From NCBI GenBank assembly GCA_032358255.1, contig JAULBX010011545.1:41520-105519 (forward strand): a DNA stretch of 64,000 nt, given 5' to 3'. The first letter of the stretch is position 1. Every line of letters begins with the position of its first letter. The notes below the pieces were generated by a model. It did no database searches and had not been told where the DNA came from. It worked only from the letters and a program-made list of their open reading frames with translations. Origin of the DNA: Heterotrichella gracilis (taxonomy: Eukaryota; Sar; Xanthophyceae; Tribonematales; Xanthonemataceae). Of this stretch, positions 23,901 to 32,790 are shown piece by piece. Made by a program: the position numbers and the translations under genes.

Positions 23901-24788
23901 AACTACTATGCCTGCCCACAAAGTGGCGCATCTACCAACACTGGCCACATGCCGTGCATCCCTGCCCTACACTAACTGGGACACCCAAACTGTAACTGAA
24001 AATTATCTACCCTAACACCACAATTCACACCCTTAACACAAAACTGTAACCAGGCCCACCCACCAGCGCATCCAGCCCCGCAATTTGCAGCAGCTCCTGG
24101 TCAGTAGTCGTGAAGACTGGCACAAAGTATGACCAGAACCTCGAGATGCCTCGGTACGACAGCGGCGGGGGGCGCACCAGCAGGTCAGGGATGTCCTGCA
24201 CCGATGGGGTTTGTGGATTTAGGATTTTGGGTTTAGGACCACCCAACTTTGTTGTGTATGGTGCCCCACTCTGTTTTGGACACAGACATGGACGAGGTGG
24301 GAGGTGAGCAAGCAAAGGTGGCGTTGCTATAGGGTTAAGGGTTTTGGCTTACCACGCGCTTGTGGTAACAGTCAGAGCTGCGCCGAATGACTCCATACAC
24401 CAGCAGCACCAACCCACCACATACCGCCGAGAAGATGGCCCTGCACGCAAACCCCCAAACCACTCTAGATAAACAGAAGAATTGTGCGGAAAGAACAGGT
24501 ACCAACCACAGCTGCCTTGAACACTCCTGGAGCCAGGTTGCAGGATGTGATGTGCAGCTCGTTAGGGTTAAGGGTTTGTGTACAAGCCCGTGTTGTCAGA
24601 ACCCCGTTGCCCCTCAGATTCTGGCTATGGGCCCGTTAGCAAGGTAGGCTTTTCCGGTTGGAGTGGGTTGCAGGCTACTAGGACGTCTATGCATTGACTT
24701 ACGAGGTTGCCAGCTCGGATGAGGTGACATAGTCAGCGAAGCACAGGCTGGCCGACTCCACGTACGTCCCGTTGCAGTTGGTCGACAT
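14757..24788 (-). CDS. OSCA: OSCA/CSC1 (TMEM63-family) mechanosensitive cation channel-like protein
   Basis: Nineteen exons in coding order: 24703-24788, 24353-24440, 24064-24195, 23326-23395, 22792-22906, 22382-22448, 22012-22167, 21464-21659, 21017-21218, 20191-20351, 19801-19958, 18945-19177, 18331-18533, 17613-17809, 16925-17069, 16465-16623, 16013-16199, 15368-15550, 14757-14940. All phases close, giving 973 residues from ATG to TAA. Family signs are GLDAL..MMQRTYVLGIQIF in the N-terminal membrane part, a long cytosolic domain (about 187-575) with a coiled coil near 525-548, then APSPEDINWWGLW before the channel block, and the pore-region helices GVLPGIIGTFYDTFVMPMVL, FFVYDVFNSFILAAVGG, SYAVIAPIILPVTLFYF and a final helix pair. 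About ten to eleven membrane segments fit the family. Role: osmotically or mechanically gated, Ca-permeable channel, by homology. Almost every intron contains ghost exon edges and TTTAGGG-type repeats. Confidence 0.92.
14970..15645. repeat. Ghosts on both sides of OSCA exon 18
   Basis: Donor side: TACTCACTG followed by (A/G)GAGCGG(T/G)ATCAT recurs at 15191-15215, 15243-15300 (with GGCAGCGCAG) and more weakly near 15095 and 15160, beside the real edge at 15360-15425. Acceptor side: 15606-15645 (GGACTCGTAGCTGCTCGTAAAAGTACC) copies 15524-15551. TTTAGGG motifs separate the donor-side copies. Confidence 0.82.
15905..16025. repeat. Ghosts of OSCA exon 17 donor edge
   Basis: TACAGCTGATGGTGGC at 15920 and TTCAGCTGATGGGAGCG at 15965 echo the true edge TTACAGCTGGTGGTAGCG at 16009. 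Each is followed by a GTTAGGGTTTC motif or a variant. Confidence 0.65.
16745..16960. repeat. Ghosts of OSCA exons 16 (acceptor) and 15 (donor)
   Basis: 16756-16812 copies the acceptor edge of exon 16 at 16567-16627 (GAAGAAGTTGG.TGA.GTGGG...GCGGTGCC.ACCAGCT). 16833-16872 copies the donor edge of exon 15 at 16914-16952 (GTGCACACCTGGGGATGCGA, then CGCCGATCCCAGCTGC). The single intron therefore holds both of its own boundaries, separated by TTTAGGGTTTAGGG. Confidence 0.88.
17255..17655. repeat. Four copies of OSCA exon 14 donor edge
   Basis: The functional edge at 17609-17655 (CGCACCTGTACCAGGCAGTA) is repeated at 17259-17305 (CGCACCTGGACCAGGGAGTA), 17381-17440 (more diverged) and 17474-17525 (CGCACCTGGACCAGGCAGTA). 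Three of the four keep CAGTA(C/G)AGCACCATGGG. Confidence 0.85.
17950..18385. repeat. Ghosts of OSCA exon 13 donor edge in a microsatellite-rich intron
   Basis: CACCTGTGAAG(C/G)CGTACAGGGGG-type blocks occur at about 18012-18040, 18126-18160 and weakly at 18232-18250, beside the real edge at 18328-18370. The copy at 18126 extends through GAGGAACATGCAG(A/G)GGACCACA. Between them lie ACAATTACAATGAC-type short repeats. Confidence 0.8.
18467..18740. repeat. Ghost of OSCA exon 13 acceptor edge
   Basis: 18647-18740 copies 18470-18560 (CTCGCGCTC(G/A)GAGTC, GCTTGCAGGTGGCTGG, GGGAGCTGCAGCAA, GATGATGGGA) with about one mismatch per six to ten bases and a small deletion. Confidence 0.87.
19130..19335. 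repeat. Ghost of OSCA exon 12 acceptor edge
   Basis: 19270-19328 copies 19140-19196 (CCCACTTGTACATCAGCAC(A/G), then TCCAC, CCTGC(A/G)AT, AGGGATGTT). The copy retains an open frame with the same peptide. Confidence 0.87.
19595..19850. repeat. Ghost of OSCA exon 11 donor edge
   Basis: 19597-19643 (CTCACCAGGTGGTTGTACAC, then ACCAGCTGGTCGTAGCCATCC) copies 19797-19843 with two mismatches in 46 bases. CCCTAACCC motifs lie just beyond it. Confidence 0.9.
20555..21095. repeat. Three graded copies of OSCA exon 9 donor edge
   Basis: Functional edge at 21010-21090 (ACTCACATGACCTTCATCCC onward). A near-identical copy lies at 20772-20850 (differences at only a few positions, including GAG(T/G)(G/A)TGGCGTACTGCCTGGC). 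An older copy lies at 20561-20640 (CATGACCTCCATCCCC, then CTCCTGTCC). The gradient of divergence with distance is clear. Confidence 0.92.
21606..21770. repeat. Recent ghost of OSCA exon 8 acceptor edge
   Basis: 21711-21770 repeats 21606-21665 with two substitutions over the first 59 bases, including the polypyrimidine/AG boundary. It is the youngest copy in the window. Confidence 0.95.
21955..22050. repeat. Ghost of OSCA exon 7 donor edge
   Basis: 21956-21989 (GATGAACAGCTGGGCCATGAT) copies 22020-22052 (GACGAACAGCTGGCCCATGAT). An ACCCCAAACCCTAAAA motif separates the two. Confidence 0.85.
22860..23105. repeat. Ghost of OSCA exon 5 acceptor edge
   Basis: 23055-23102 (GTGTCCTGGATGGCCTGC, then CCC, GAATG, GGCAG) copies 22864-22912 (CTGTCCTGGATGGCCTGC). 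The central region is diverged. Confidence 0.75.
23600..23645. repeat. A/T-rich AATTAAATT microsatellite
   Basis: Imperfect repeats of TTAAATTAAATTGAATTAAA inside an OSCA intron. Confidence 0.85.
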
Positions 24789-26102
24789 GGTGTGGCTCCG
24801 TTATTACTTGCTGCGGAGTGGTGTATCTTGGGTCGGCTGTAGGCAGGGCAAGTGTCAACCCTTGTTTGCTTCCGGTAAGTGCCATGCCGTGCAAGGTTAG
24901 ACACCACCACCCTAGACACCATCACAGATAGGCACCGCCACCTTCAGAACGGCCATATGCAACCCCAATTGCACTCACCCCACCCTACCGCCCACATGAC
25001 TTAAAACCCAGACTAGCATAAACTTGGGGAGTACATTCGCCCAACGGCCACAAGCTTTAATGCGAGCAGTCCAGGTGGAACAGGCAGGCAGCGACTCACA
25101 ACACACAAATATTTGATCATTACACCAGAGCTAAACTCGGCACAGTCAACCTGGTCTACGTCTGGAGGATACGTCAGTGAGGCGTCACAACGCGCTGAGC
25201 AATGCATGCATGCACAGAGGTGGCAGGGTGTACGTATACACTCACAGGAGCAGCTTGCACAAGAAAGATGCGGCCTTTCTACAGCACCTGTTTAATCACC
25301 GGCCCCCACTGCACGCGAGGCACGGCGTCGCTTGCAACTACCACCTTTCCGGGCCTTCATGCGAGGGTTTCGTGTGGAGAGGGAACAGCTGTCGCTGGTG
25401 AGTTGGCAACGGACAAGAGGTCAGCGGTTACAGCAGCGCCCGCTAGCACTGTAGACTGTTCGCTACAGGGTCGCAGTATCTCGTCTTGTTTCTCGCAAAC
25501 TTTGCGGCAAAGCAACGGACCAGTACCCCCTTTTGACACAAAGGTATTGTACCGTACACACACGGTACCGTATGGAGAACCCAACCTAAGCAACAGAGTA
25601 ATTCTTCAGTCTTACAGGCAACCGTAAGCAACAGAAGGGTCTTAAAGACACAATTTGACCTGATTTACAACAATTTGCTTTTTGACAGGCACTGTGAACA
25701 AAGTTGTGGCACGCTGTCCGGTGCAAGCGGGCTGGGCATCCACGTGCACCACAATAGCACCCCGTGTCACACGCAACTGCAGTGCTTACAATGCTTTCAT
25801 ACGTTCAGATCCTTCGACCAGGCAAGATCACCATAACCAGTATGTCCAGAGAAAAGCAGACATGGTGCGTGTAACCCAAACCACCGTACCAATCGCCCAC
25901 CACATGCTGCAACTGCACCATGACAAACCCAGCCTGCCAGGTGCGCTTTCCCCTGCCACCTCTCACAAGCTTGCAGCTTGAACGGCCCAGTACAAATGCC
26001 AACCATACAGGCAGTGCCAGGCCAACAACAATACTTCCCCTCTCACCCCTGCCACGTCCACACACAGTGTGACATGATGCAACCCATCTGGTTCCCTGTT
26101 TT
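24789..26102. promoter_or_regulatory. OSCA upstream region and RBM22 3' flank
   Basis: Both genes are on the minus strand, so this holds the OSCA promoter and 5' UTR and the RBM22 3' UTR. No convincing exon is seen; a palindrome-like GGTACCGT/ACGGTACC stretch lies near 25550-25570. Confidence 0.4.
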
Positions 26103-29100
26103 TCACCCTGCCTGCTGCTGCTGTGGCGGTTGCGCGGGCCTGGGCAGCGTCACCGGTGGGTGCATCTGCATCGGCGGTGGCCGCATCTGCATGAGCGGGG
26201 GCCCGCCCATCATCCCCGGCGGCGGCATGAACGGCGGCGGGCGCATGGCCGGGGGCATCATCGGCCGCATCATCATGCCCGGCGGCGGCATCATGCCCGG
26301 CGGAGGCATCATCCCTGGCGGCGGCATCATCCCCGGCGGCGGCATGCCTGGCGGCGGCATGCCATGTGGCGGGTGGTCCATCCGCTGCTGTTTGGGTGCC
26401 CGGCTGTCGTCCTGTTCCTCGTTGCCTCGCTTGTCCGAGGGTGCGGGTATGCGTGTGCCCAGCATCTGGGGGTCCATGGAGGGGTAGTAGGGGCGGCCTG
26501 CAAAAGGGGGAGGAAAGTCAGGGAATGACCTGAGACAGAGGGGCAACGGTGGGGTGCAAGACAGAAAGTCACCGGCAGCGTAACCTTTATATTCAAGTAC
26601 TGGTTGGCATCTTCAATAGGGTTTTCTGGAAGGGAATAGGTGGGGACATGGGATGTTACCTGGGGCGCCTGGGGGCAGGTTGAAGAAGTTGGGTCCAGTG
26701 GGGGGAAAGGCGGTGGCACCCCCCATCTGCTTCTGCACATTTGGCGGCATCATGCTGGGCGCCGACGTGGATGCGCCCTCCCCGCCACCCCCAGCGGCGG
26801 CTGCGCCCCCGCCCTCCTCCACCGCCTCCACCTTGCGCTGCTGCGGCTTGCCCCACATCACGCGCACCCGCTGCCCCTTGATCACCAGCCTGCGCAAAGC
26901 AGAGGTACAACATCTGTGACATGCTTATTTCGAAATACTTGACATGCACGATTCGTGCTAACTGAGGATTTCAGCGGTATTACAGCAAGCATGCATCAGC
27001 TGCATAGTCACCCTTGCACACCCTGATGCTAACCAGGTGCACCTGGGGCAGGCCCCATACCACTTCTGGAGAGTAACCTCCACAAGCCCTTCAGCAAGCA
27101 GAAACGTGCTCGATGGGCCCTACCATGCATGCACAAACATCAACTTTCTTTCCCTGCCATTCTCAGGCAGCAGGACCGTCCCCACTTGCACCGCACTGCG
27201 CAGCCTCGCATCCCCCGGAGGTGACTCAATTGCTGCTACAGCCTGCCCCGAGCCCCATCCCCACGCATTGCGGGGCCTTGTGCATCACATGTGCAAGATG
27301 CATGCACATGAACAGACACATGCGTGCCCAAATCGGCTTGCATTCCCCAGCAGTGGACCCACGCCATGCACTCCCGTCTTTCACCAACCGCTCATACACC
27401 TAACGTGCCCAGTTCCAAGCCTTAAAAAACCCTTTCCCCTTTCAAATCCCCACCTGTTGCTCAGCTCCTCCGCCGCCCGCTCCGCGTCCGCGCGCGCGCT
27501 GAACGTCACAAACGCGCACTGCCGCGACTCGATCTTCTTGATGCTCTGGATCTCGCCGTACGAGTAGAACTTGTCGTGCAGGTCCTCCTCCAGTACGTCT
27601 GGCGTGAGTGCGCCCACGTACAGCGTGGTGACGCTGGTGTCCTCGGGCGGCTCCAGGTTGTTGAAGGTGGACGCGCGGTCCATCATCTTCTTGGCCACGG
27701 GGTCGTTCACGCCGTAGTACCTGCGGGGTGTGTGGGGGAGGGGTAAATCTTACACTGACTCCTGTGAAGCATTTTCCGCACACTGCTTCACTGTGAGTCA
27801 AGCACAAGGCGAAGATATGTGGAGGCAGGTGGAACGGACTGGATGGACACCCAGGTGGCGTTGATGACTTGCTTGCATCAATTTCACAGTGCAGTGGAGA
27901 CACATGCACAGGCAGTGGAGGGGTGAGGCGCGTGGCCATCATGCCATGATAGCCAGCTGGCTATTGCAATAGTCATTTGACTCGTGCACAGCTACGTCAC
28001 TTTGCGCCATTACCGACTGACCTGGCTCCCCTTTGCACATCAGCAGCCCAAAAAAATGCAAACCCATGCAGATGCTGTTGCGCATGTGCGACGGCACTGC
28101 AAGCACTGGTTCCGTGCTGGCCAACATACTAACCTGTCCTTGATGTTTTGGTCCGCCAGCTCGCCTCCCAGGGGCTGCTCGTGCCGGTAGGGGCACTCTG
28201 CGCCACGCTTGCACTCGCCGCGCACGAAGAAGCTGCACAGGCGAGCCTTGTTCCTCTACAGGGCACAGGGGGCACAGGTCAGTATAGTTACACAGCACCA
28301 GAGCCAGCACGAGCTCCCACAGCACCAGCCACAGCAAGTGCACAAGATGTCCATTATGACTGCCGTTCCGGTTACCAATCGCATGCGTGCCCAAGTGGCA
28401 TGCAATCACACCAACAGCGGCAAATGCCATGCACTCCAGTCTTTCACTACCCGCTGCCGTGTGCCAGCCCCCATGCGAGGTGCCCACCAGCCTGGAGCAT
28501 GCAGCTGCAGAACATTTTATTTTCAAAAACCCGTGTTTTTCCTTCCTTACCTTGTAGTAGGGCGTCGTGCGCTGAAGCTTGAGGATCATGTCGTTTGGCT
28601 TGGCCTCGTTGTACTGCGCGCCCAGCTCGCCCTCCTCTGCCATGCGCTTGAGTGCATACTCCTTGTTCACGTCGCTTGCAGGGAGGTCTTCGTCGGTGAT
28701 TTGAAGTGCCTGGTCCCTGACCTGGACTGGCAGGTTGTAGTCGAGGTCCAGGAGGCACACCTGGCACACGTTCTTTGCTTTGGCAACCTCCTGACAGATG
28801 ATGGTCTTCTTGTACCTGGGTGAGGATGAGGGGATTGGGTCGGATGCAGGTGTGGCAAAAACATCAGCATATGCATGCACTGGCAAAAACCGTTGGGATG
28901 AGAGTGGAAGCAAAGGGCAGGTTGGTAGTATGCAACGGTGGCTTGGATGCATATGCTGATGGCGTGAAAACGGCCACAGGGGCGTGCGACACACATACCT
29001 GGCATCGTTGCCTGGCCGCCATCTAAACACCGTGTAGGGGCGCCCAGATATGTGGCACTCTCCTCCAAACTGGACCTGAACAACGAGAACACAGTTGGTG

Positions 29101-29324
29101 ATGTTAGTGTGCAAACACTGCAATTAATCTCTCGCTAGGCAAACAATCCTGAGGCGTGGCGATGGCTACCGTTGATGGTGCAAGGCGCAGCTTGCCAGAG
29201 CTGAAACACTTACCCTTTGCATGCGAACATATGGGTTGGGTCCCAGGCAGGACTCGCAAACGATGGGGAAGTCTGCACGCTCCCACCCGTCTGCATCAGG
29301 GTCTCGCAACAGCCGGTGGGCCAT
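26103..29324 (-). CDS. RBM22: Pre-mRNA-splicing factor RBM22 (Cwc2/Slt11 family)
   Basis: Seven exons in coding order: 29214-29324, 28999-29075, 28551-28815, 28134-28255, 27454-27720, 26660-26889, 26103-26497. All phases close; 488 residues. The N-terminal zinc-binding region has [37 protein letters not shown] and [20 protein letters not shown]. The CCCH finger is C-x7-C-x5-C-x3-H ([19 protein letters not shown]). It is followed by [20 protein letters not shown] and an RRM with [10 protein letters not shown] and [20 protein letters not shown]. The protein contacts U6 snRNA and the catalytic core of the activated spliceosome (known for the family). The C-terminus is a run of PPPGM(M) repeats typical of algal and plant versions. 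Introns are free of telomere-like repeats and of visible ghost exons. Confidence 0.95.
26180..26375. repeat. PPPGM-encoding minisatellite in RBM22 last exon
   Basis: Plus-strand units of GGCGGCATCATGCCC type (15 bp) encode tandem PPPGM/PPGMM. The units are G/C rich and likely length-polymorphic. Confidence 0.85.
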
Positions 29325-30269
29325 GGCGAGGAAGAGGGGTGCCTGCTATGCCACAAGTGGGCAGCGATCGCACGCGTGGAGAAATTTCAATAGCTTGTAA
29401 GCTGGCTGAACAAGAAGCAGTTATCGCTGTATAAAACACGACAAAATTGGCACACCAAAGCTCTTTGTGTAGTTGGACTGTGTGGCAAGGAGGCTTTGGA
29501 AACTGCTCGAGCAGCGGATTAGTAGAGCAGTAGTAGAGCAATTGCAGTGAGTATAATGCAGCCTGCGCTGGAGGCTACGGTAGTCTAGTGCGTCAAGCCA
29601 CTGTAAATTCGCAGTGGTTGCTTTCGCTGCATGTTTTATGCTTTTGCTCCTGAGGAAGACCACACCATTGGGACGGGGAGGGAATGCCCTAGGGTGATGA
29701 GCTGAACATGCCACGGTTTCACGAGGTCCAATCCCTGGCATAAACCAGCTAAAGTCAGCAAATATTCCTACAAACGATCAACTGGTGCGGAGCTGCAAGC
29801 CAAGCCCTTGAGTTGCAGGCATCGCCGCCGCCAGACATTGGCTGTTGAGGCACTGTGCGATGCGGCATCGCCGATGCCCCACCACCCATCGTGCATACAT
29901 GCAGTCTTCCAAGCTTTGCACAGTCACCGTGGGTGCAAGCTCGTAACAGTTGGCAACCATACAAAAACCACGAGTTACAGAGGCCCAGGTAAACACAACA
30001 TTATCAACGTGCGGCAAGACTTGTCAACTTTTGCAACCTTGTCAACTTCCAGTCCTGTGTGGATCGTTCAGTACTCTTGCTGTGGCGTCATCACTTTGGG
30101 GGTCCTAACCTAATCAGATTGCTGGGTTATACAGTAAATGTGTGAGTTATCGTTCAGCGTGGCCAATACCAGACCATGAAACCTGCGGCTGCCACAACAC
30201 CCTGGAACTAGGGCTTCCAATTCCTCCTCGCCTCTTCTGAGACCATATGATAGGCTGCCATAGCTGTTT
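29325..30269. other. Intergenic region between peroxiredoxin 3' end and RBM22 start
   Basis: Should contain the RBM22 promoter. Open frames on both strands lack recognisable motifs. No repeats or RNA genes recognised. Confidence 0.4.
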
Positions 30270-32006
30270 TCACGCCAACAGCACTTCCATACAATGGCCG
30301 GGTGTCCCAGCACAATGCCCCTTGGGGGTCTAGAGTCCCCTTAGTGAGGTTTACACCAGGGCTGCGATGATCTCATCGGCACTGCTGATTGTGAAGGCAC
30401 CCCCCTCCTCCAGGTTCAACACCTTGACCTGCACAAACAACAAATGCACCGGAATTTTAAGGCTCATGCAGCGTCATCATAGGAGGTTGCATACATTCAG
30501 CGCCCTCTGGCAAGGTGGACATGCACGATAGAGACATTGGCAGGCATGCAAGCACGCACGTGCTTGTCAGCGACAGGGGAATGGAGCAGGTGTGGCAAGA
30601 CACAATGCAGGATGTCTGGTCTCAAGAAGCAGATTTGGCTTGCTTGCCAATATTTACTTACCACGCCATCGTCGGCAAGCAGTGCATATCTGCGGGAGCG
30701 GATGCCCAGCCCCTTGTCTGCCAAGTCCAGCTCAACGCCGATTTTCTGCACACACACTACCGCAGTCAGGCCAACAACTTGGTTAAAGAGCAGACGCAAT
30801 TGCAAGCCAAATACTCCACAAACTGGAAATGGCTGGTTCTGGAATGTTCTTGCACTGGTACCTACCCCTGGTCCAATGCATTGACCTAGCTCAGTGCACC
30901 AAACTTAGGACGGGGTGCATGCTTACTGTTCAGTCTGCATTTTGCATACAACGTACCTTGGAGAAGATTCCACTGCCGTCTGCCAACATGAGCACCTTGT
31001 CGTCTGCGCCGAGTGACTTGCCCCAGGCATCCATGACAAAGGCGTCGTTCACAGACACGCAGGCAATGGTGTCCACACCCTTGGCCTTGATCTCGTCTGC
31101 CTTCTCAATGAACCCAGGCAAGTGCTTGAGGCTGCAGGTGGGTGTGAAGGCGCCAGGGACAGCGAAGAAGATCACCTGAAAAGCGGGGAGGGTGAGCATT
31201 GGTGCATAAAGCTCTACAATGCCCTGGTATCCAGCTTGAGCCTTTGTTGCACAGCTGCAACACTATGTTCACGCTGATGTGGTTATGGAACATCGTTTAA
31301 AGGTCGTGGGCAAGAGCACTGCACCTAGTTCCGTGCTAGCCTGGCACCAGTTGATGGTGCACCGCACATCCCCCATGCAGTTTGAGAAGCGTTTACCATA
31401 TGAGTGGCTGTACAAGTATACCAGGCCTGCCCAAGCTTGCTGGGCACGTTAGCAACTTACTCCCAACTAACAGGTGGATAAGGCAGTGTGCTCATCTACC
31501 CAGTACAACCTATTTGTGGAACCCATCACCAACCCTCCAATACCTTTTTCCCTTTGGTCAAGTCACCGACAGACACTTCTTGCATGTTGCCTTCGGTGTC
31601 AAAGTAGTTGAACTTGGCCTCGGCAGGCAGCTGCAGTACAACGAGTTTGGGTGAGCACAGCACCACTTGCGATCAGGCCACAGCACCAAAGGACGACGAT
31701 ATCCAACAAACGTGAGGGGTTCAATACCTTGTCCCCAACAGCCAGAGCCGAGACGAGGACAGACGACCGCATTGAGTTCCTGGGAAGCACCTGCACCATA
31801 ACAGTTTCGGGTAATCGACGCCATTCGTGTGTGTGAGGGGACATGGGAGCAAGGTGGGCAATTCTGCAGTGCGTATCAAGTGCACTGTTTACCTTCGCAC
31901 TTTGCAACAAGCGACGGGCAGGCTGCACCCTGCTATTCCTGAGTTGGTGCAGCAGCCCATTGCTCTGCAAGCAGAGCCTGCCTGAAGTACAAGTTTTCTG
32001 TGCCAT
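30270..32006 (-). CDS. PRXIIE: Type II peroxiredoxin, plastid-type
   Basis: Exons in coding order: 31893-32006, 31728-31790, 31544-31630, 30957-31175, 30662-30745, 30270-30428. The first exon ([20 protein letters not shown] onward) is basic, Ser/Thr/Gln-rich and suits a plastid transit peptide. The core is [20 protein letters not shown] with peroxidatic Cys about 102 and resolving Cys about 127 ([12 protein letters not shown]), then DAWGKSL and [12 protein letters not shown]. It reduces H2O2 and alkyl hydroperoxides using glutaredoxin or thioredoxin (family knowledge). The end is odd. After [13 protein letters not shown] the frame reads AAPGVNL and runs on to a TGA at 30270, giving 241 residues, whereas the family ends ...AAL. 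Removing one base of the GGGG run at 30358-30361 (CCCC on the coding strand) would give AALV-stop, so either a recent frameshift or a base error is likely. Confidence 0.92.
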
Positions 32007-32790
32007 CGTGGCTGCTGTGCAGGGCGGGGTGTGCTTCGTGCGTGGAGGCAGATGCACAGAGCTGGGCACTGGGGATGGGCGAGGAACCTAGCGCAACAGA
32101 TAACCCACGGTCCAGCAACAAACACCTTGCCTTTCTTCCTTCTTCCAAGAGGATAAACTTGGCCTGGTTGGTACGAGGTCTGGGGAGGTCCTTTTCATTG
32201 TTTCGATCCCGGTGGGTTGTGGTTCAATCCCCAACATGCAAACCAATGCTTCTTTCAAGGGCGTTGGCTACAAACGTGCAAACAGGCTGCAGGGTGTGTT
32301 CAACGTAGTCAGACACGTTGGGTACCTGGGGTGTCCTTTAGGTACGCGCGGTATGTGCGGTCACACCTTGCACACCAACCCACGCATGCATGCATGTGTG
32401 TCCACACCGGACACTGCCAGCCCACAACCCCTGCCGCAGCACTTTACCATACTTTCCCCGTGGTAAGCAGTACAACGTGGCTTGCTGAGAATGCTCCACC
32501 GCATGCGTGGTATGCGCGCAGCACAGCAGCGCACTGGCTGCGGGGCTTTCCTTGCGTTTGCAATGCCTTCCAAGCTCCAGGGCCTGAGTCTCAACGCAGC
32601 ACAAACCGCACTCATCGCTTAGCCAAATGTTCTCACACTCACGCAGAACAGTCACAGCACACACCGAGGTGTATTCAGGGCTGCAACACACCGCTTTGCC
32701 TGCAGGGCCGTACAGGTACCCACACCACCAGCAGCAGCCCTACCGGCTACAATTTGCAACTCCTACCCACCTCCCACCCATGTCGCCGCC
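32007..32790. promoter_or_regulatory. Divergent intergenic region (peroxiredoxin / LRR gene)
   Basis: 784 bases between opposite start codons (ATG at 32006 on minus, ATG at 32791 on plus). Both promoters are expected here. No specific element recognised. Confidence 0.45.

Noticed and set aside
27939-29123. 394-codon continuous minus-strand frame over RBM22
   Set aside because: It reads through introns; the spliced model matches the family exactly while the read-through parts do not resemble protein.
32215-32240. tRNA-like GGTTCAATCCCC segment
   Set aside because: No matching A-box, acceptor stem or anticodon arm around it.
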